From Oscillospiraceae bacterium (lineage in GTDB: Bacteria > Bacillota > Clostridia > Oscillospirales > Oscillospiraceae), in assembly GCA_009778485.1 (NCBI GenBank), contig WRJQ01000010.1, forward strand, positions 1-44,693: DNA of 44,693 nt, written 5' to 3'. A program made the translations under genes and the position numbers. This document shows positions 41,338 through 44,693 of the stretch, in pieces. The first letter of the stretch is position 1. Each line of letters starts with the position of its first letter. Below the pieces are notes generated by a model, which had not been told where the DNA came from, did not search any database, and saw nothing but the letters and a program-made list of their open reading frames with translations.

Positions 41338-42138
41338 TTGCCGGGGCAAATACAACCGTACAGGATCGTCTGCGTAAAAAGCGATGAGTACGCGGACCGG
41401 TACACAAGCGGCATGCCGGGAAGTATCGTACGCGCGGGAGACTGTGAGTTTCATCTTTTCAAGTATTACGATGAATACAGCGAAACGCAAATCCTTGACC
41501 TACCGCGTTTTGAGGAAAACCCTGAGCACACCAGCGAGGGCAGGCCGTTTGTCACGGCGGTGCAGGAGTGGTGCCGCTACGGGGAGTCCGACGACCCGGA
41601 TTATCCCGCCCCCGGGATCTGCGGCGACTGCCGTTGGTGTCATATCGAACAACCCACCGGCGCGATCGGCGTCTGTATGTGCGAGAAACTCAAACTGAGT
41701 TCGGAGGGATATGAGATACCCTTTCGCACTGTGGAGGATGGAATATATTACACCCCCCTGTTTATGATGAGCGGCGTATCCATCATCGGGGGATTTGACG
41801 GGACGGAAGATGGCATCGAACCGAAATACACGCAAAACGGAAACCCGGAGCAAACGGCGACAAACACCGTTTTTTCCGGCGGCGGCGAGGTGCGCGTGTT
41901 TGAAAACACCGGAAGATACGGCGATGTAAACAGCACCGCTACGCTGGAAAACGTCATTATAACTAAAGGATACCTGCTCAGAGGCACCGCAGACGCCCAA
42001 GGCGGAGGTATGTACAACGTAAACTGCGACCCGACCCTAATCAATTGTACCTTTATCGGTAATGACGCCCAGGCACATCACGTCGGCAACGACGCCCAAG
42101 GCGGTGCTATGTACAACCTGAAATCCGCATTCGTGTAA
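41338..42138 (+). pseudogene. Truncated beta-helix/polymorphic-repeat surface protein
   Basis: A 266-codon fragment cut off by the IS. The C-terminal part has the hallmarks of parallel beta-helix or polymorphic outer-surface repeats: SGVSIIGGFDGTEDG, then ADAQGGGMYN, CDPTLINCTFIGNDAQ and a second GGAMYN unit. The protein would be expected to run on for many repeats, but the stop codon lies inside the IS left end. The first 110 residues are unlike this family and contain a cysteine-rich segment (CGDCRWCHIEQ and VCMCEK). No signal peptide is seen and the start (TTG) is doubtful, so the 5' end may also be rearranged. Confidence 0.65.
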
Positions 42139-43704
42139 CTATGTTTCCGTGTCAATGCCGAAATGGTCGACGATCTTTTGCTGTATCGGGCTTGTCTCGG
42201 AGTAGATGCTCCACGGCTTGTCTATGCATGTGATTTTGATGATAGACTCCATGGCTTCCATAATCTCCCTTGGCGACATATATTTCAAAGACTTGTCATT
42301 TCTAACTTCTGATCTGATTTTGCTTATCAGTATAAGTGCTAGGAACTGTATGAACAGCCTTGCATCCATCGCTTGCGAGGAATGTATCCTGAGACGCTTC
42401 ATGTCAAGCCCGTTCTTCAAGTCGTCAAAGCAGTTCTCTACGACATCTTTCCTCCTGTATATCTCAAGTAGCTCGCCGGAGTCTGTCTTGACGTTCGTAA
42501 GTATGCAGAAGAAACCCGCGTAGCGCTTTCGGTATTTCTGTATCTCCTCATTGTTGTAGGCCACCGACAGCCCGCGCTTTGGAGTCCGCTTAACGATGAA
42601 GAAGCGTTCGTAAAGCGACTTGTGCGCGTCGACAGGCTCGTCGGCTTCGAGCTCGCCCTTGCATATAACAAGCTTCTTGTTCAAGTTGTCGAAGTCCTCC
42701 GCAGACTTTGTCGCGTTGTAATATAGGTGCGCGTAGCACCTGTGGCCTTTCCACTGGAAAAGGTGCGCCACCATGTACAGCACCTCGTCCTCGCCGGTCT
42801 GCCTGTAATGCTCCGGGCTGGATACCTGCTCGTAGTACTGGTCAATGATTTCCCTTACCCAAACCCGGTCGGCGCGCGCCATAAGTACGAAACGATACCG
42901 CCTTTCGAAGAGCGTGTCCACGTTGGCCTCGCTGTAGAAGCCGCGGTCAAGCACAAGGTAGAGTTTCCTCTTGCCGAGGAAATCCAGCGTGTCTATCGTC
43001 GTGTCAAGAGTGGCCACATCCGTTATTGCGCCCTGCAGCCTCCTGTAATAGGCAGGCAGCTCGCTCTTCTGCCCGTAGAGCATCGCCAAGTTAATCTGCG
43101 GCAGCTTCTCCTTGTCGCGGTTATACCCCAGGCGGACGTACTCGTTCGCTGTCGCGTAGCTCGACACGGAAGTGATGTCATAGCACAGGAGCTCGTTCTC
43201 CAGCAGGCGCCCCATCCATAGCGAGAGGAAGTGCTGGCGGCTGTCCTCCGTCACCTTCTTCAGCAGGTCGCTTACCTGCTGGCTTCCGATGGGCTGCCCA
43301 TACGGGTGCTGGTGGCTCGCGCTCCACAGGTTGCACCGCGACAGAGCGACGCCTTTCTGGACTATGAAGTAAACGAGACTCAGTATCTCCCCTGATATTT
43401 CGGGCATGCTCGCCTCAAGCATCATCGCAAGCCCCGTCTCCTCCGCGAGTTTCTCAAGAAGTAAGAAAGGCCCGAAAACCTTTGTGGTAGCTTTAAATCC
43501 CGCGCCTGGTTCTTCTACGACGGCTTTTTTCTTCCTCCGTTTCGAAGGTATGAGCTCTCCTGTCTCTTCGTTGTACCTTCCAAGGCAAACCTGTTTGTTG
43601 CGCGCTGCTTTCTTGCCCTTGTCCCAGTAGCTTTCTACGGAATAGAGGTAGGCTGAGCCGTTAGGTTTCCGGTGGATTGTAGTGCCCGGCTTAGATTCTG
43701 CCAC
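42139..43704 (-). CDS. IS1634-family transposase (DDE)
   Basis: A complete 521-residue transposase. The N-terminus (HRKPNGSAYLYSVESYWDKG) and lysine-rich RRKKK segment are typical. Catalytic candidates are Asp176 in CYDITSVSSYA, Asp253 in LVLDRGFYSEAN and Glu423 in YRRKDVVENCFDDLK. The C-terminus has LFIQFLALILISKIR. Start is GTG with GGGGTGA upstream. It has a perfect sigma-A promoter and no inactivating change, so the element may be active. Confidence 0.92.
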   Translation of the reverse strand: MAESKPGTTIHRKPNGSAYLYSVESYWDKGKKAARNKQVCLGRYNEETGELIPSKRRKKKAVVEEPGAGFKATTKVFGPFLLLEKLAEETGLAMMLEASMPEISGEILSLVYFIVQKGVALSRCNLWSASHQHPYGQPIGSQQVSDLLKKVTEDSRQHFLSLWMGRLLENELLCYDITSVSSYATANEYVRLGYNRDKEKLPQINLAMLYGQKSELPAYYRRLQGAITDVATLDTTIDTLDFLGKRKLYLVLDRGFYSEANVDTLFERRYRFVLMARADRVWVREIIDQYYEQVSSPEHYRQTGEDEVLYMVAHLFQWKGHRCYAHLYYNATKSAEDFDNLNKKLVICKGELEADEPVDAHKSLYERFFIVKRTPKRGLSVAYNNEEIQKYRKRYAGFFCILTNVKTDSGELLEIYRRKDVVENCFDDLKNGLDMKRLRIHSSQAMDARLFIQFLALILISKIRSEVRNDKSLKYMSPREIMEAMESIIKITCIDKPWSIYSETSPIQQKIVDHFGIDTET

Positions 43705-43718
43705 GCTATCACCCCAAA

Positions 43719-43765
43719 CATAGTTACATTGAATCTATTATAACTATGTTTCGCCGATTTGTCAA
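43719..43765 (-). promoter_or_regulatory. Perfect-consensus transposase promoter with TIR-like operators
   Basis: On the - strand TTGACA (43760-43765) and TATAAT (43737-43742) are exactly 17 bases apart. The -10 is flanked by inverted CATAGTTA (43719-43726) and TAACTATG (43741-43748), the same octamer as in the element's ends, so the transposase may bind here and repress itself. Confidence 0.8.
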
Positions 43766-43817
43766 GAGGTTCTGTGCAGAATTGTCCTTTATTTTCAATG
43801 AGTTTGTTACATCTGAG

Positions 43818-43851
43818 CTAGTTACATAGTTACACGTACACGGAGTTCAGG
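43818..43851 (+). repeat. 34-bp perfect inverted repeat, left arm
   Basis: Exactly reverse-complementary to 44571-44604. It consists of the outer 18 bases of the IS right end plus 16 bases of flank. The two arms enclose the serpin fragment. Confidence 0.9.
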
Positions 43852-43993
43852 ATACAAACAAACACAGCTATATACAAAAACTCCCGTGATACCGCTGTCT
43901 GCGCTCTCTGCGCAGATAAGAACGATACACGACAGTATTTTAACACAGACCACCCAAGAGGGCAATTTTTTTCTGAGCAAGGCAAAAATGCTT

Positions 43994-44032
43994 TGCCAAA
44001 CCTTTGGCATTTTTTGCGGGATGTGTTATATT
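43994..44032 (+). promoter_or_regulatory. Serpin promoter with overlapping palindrome
   Basis: TTGGCA (44004-44009), 17-base spacer, TATATT (44027-44032). The -35 forms half of the 16-bp palindrome TGCCAAACCTTTGGCA (43994-44009), a good operator candidate. Confidence 0.65.
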
Positions 44033-44075
44033 TAGAGGGTCTAAAGGTACGCACACATAGATGGAGGCTACGCAC

Positions 44076-44600
44076 ATGAGAAGAATCAGAACTTATATAG
44101 CGATACTGATTATCGCAGCAAACACTATGAACTTTGCGGGTTGTTCCTTAGCGGCTAAAGCTGCGGACTTAATGGATGGCATATCGGCAAACAGTGTAAC
44201 AGGCAAGAAAGCGGACGAGGCGTTTACCGCTAACATGGCAGATTTTGCGATGGAGTTGTTTAAAAAAAGCATAACGGAAAAACAGAACTCGCTTATTTCG
44301 CCACTATCGGTAATGCTTGCGCTTGCTATGACCGCAAACGGAGCGGATGGCGAGACATTGGCGCAGATGGAAACGCTGCTCGGCGGCGGTATCCGGCTTG
44401 CCGAGCTTAACGAGTATCTCTATAGCTACATCAAAGCGCTTCCGAATACTGAAAAATCAAAGTTGAGTATCGCCGACTCGATCTGGTTCCGTGATCAAAA
44501 GGATAGATTGCAGGTCAAGCCTGATTTCCTGCAAGTAAACGCTGATTATTACGGCGCAGCAGTATATAAACCTGAACTCCGTGTACGTGTAACTATGTAA
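44076..44600 (+). pseudogene. Serpin lipoprotein, C-terminally truncated
   Basis: The N-terminal part of a serine protease inhibitor. A signal peptide ends NFAGC (lipidated Cys23), so it was a surface lipoprotein. Serpin features follow: FTANMADFAMELFKKSI, NSLISPLSVMLALAMTANGA, IADSIWFRDQ and VNADYYGAAVYK. Identity stops there; the last residues PELRVRVTM are encoded by the inverted repeat and the stop lies in IS-end-like sequence. About half of the serpin fold, including the reactive-centre loop, is missing, so it cannot inhibit. TGGAGG eight bases before ATG 44076 selects this start. Confidence 0.8.
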
Positions 44601-44604
44601 CTAG
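44571..44604 (-). repeat. 34-bp perfect inverted repeat, right arm
   Basis: Reverse complement of 43818-43851. Beyond 44604 the sequence no longer resembles the IS interior, up to the window end. Confidence 0.9.
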
Positions 44605-44693
44605 TGATTTGACACAATTAGATTTTAGGATAAAGCCATTTTAGCTTATCACGCGCGTTCTCTGTCGCGAAGTGCCATTGGACATGCTTCCCG

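Larger units (their letters stand above)
42133..43835 (-). mobile_element. Intact IS1634-family-like insertion sequence
   Basis: A 1703-bp element with ends GTGTAACTATG (42133-42143) and CATAGTTACAC (43825-43835), an 11-bp perfect terminal inverted repeat. It holds a single transposase gene on the - strand whose stop codon lies within the left end. No short direct target duplication is apparent; IS1634 relatives are known for long, variable duplications. It separates two truncated genes. Confidence 0.8.

Noticed and set aside
1-44693. tRNA or rRNA genes
   Set aside because: Reading both strands I saw no cloverleaf with the usual T-loop or anticodon arm and no rRNA-like segment. A tRNAscan or Rfam run would settle it.

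Overview
The window looks like a chromosomal segment of an uncultured, strictly anaerobic Bacillota (Clostridia-type) bacterium. The basis is strong AGGAGG-type ribosome binding sites, consensus sigma-A promoters, lipoprotein-anchored solute-binding proteins, oxygen-sensitive benzoyl-CoA reductase/2-hydroxyacyl-CoA dehydratase-type enzymes, a clostridial-style LuxR regulator and an IS1634-type element. Most of it is GC-rich catabolic and transport DNA. No rRNA, tRNA or CRISPR array was seen.

Layout. (1) 1-2.7 kb, + strand: a short-chain dehydrogenase, a zinc alcohol dehydrogenase and an acidic-tailed membrane protein, closed by a perfect 25-bp hairpin. (2) 2.7-8.6 kb, - strand: one operon from a consensus promoter, with two BadF/BadG-type ATPases, two benzoyl-CoA reductase/dehydratase subunits and a CoA-transferase. 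It is divergent from an amidohydrolase at 8.7 kb; the two -35 boxes are one base apart. (3) 10.1-15.7 kb: Dpp/Opp-type ABC operon 1, ending with its binding protein. (4) 15.9-19.0 kb: a UroD/MtaA-like protein divergent from a fumarate-reductase-like flavoprotein. (5) 19.1-23.1 kb: ABC operon 2, which has a consensus promoter but no binding protein. (6) 23.2-26.9 kb, - strand: tautomerase, MoxR ATPase, DUF58, DUF4129. (7) 27.0-34.4 kb: cupin, binding protein, ABC operon 3, double cupin. (8) 34.9-39.3 kb: an Xre-type regulator, a second UroD-like protein, an S24-type repressor, an M32 carboxypeptidase and a third cupin. (9) 39.5-41.2 kb: a thiamine pyrophosphokinase fused to a LuxR-type regulator. 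(10) 41.3 kb to the end: a beta-helix surface protein and a lipoprotein serpin, both truncated, around an intact IS1634-like element.

How the genes may work together (inference). Regions 1-8 read as an island for taking up and reductively processing a cyclic or aromatic acid. A CoA-transferase would activate it, a class I benzoyl-CoA-reductase-like complex would drive ATP-dependent electron transfer, and dehydrogenases, an amidohydrolase/decarboxylase, a tautomerase, a flavoprotein, UroD-like proteins and cupins would process it. ABC operons 1 and 3 look like diverged duplicates. The substrate cannot be read from sequence. Cyclohexadienoyl-CoA hydratase and ring-opening hydrolase genes are not in the window, so it is not a complete benzoyl-CoA pathway.

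Non-coding structure is rich. A 163-165 nt element is present twice; its bounding arms differ in sequence between copies yet remain complementary, as expected of a structured RNA or hairpin-ended element. A second intergenic repeat occurs three times, and a REP-like palindrome three times. A 34-bp perfect inverted repeat brackets the serpin fragment next to the IS.
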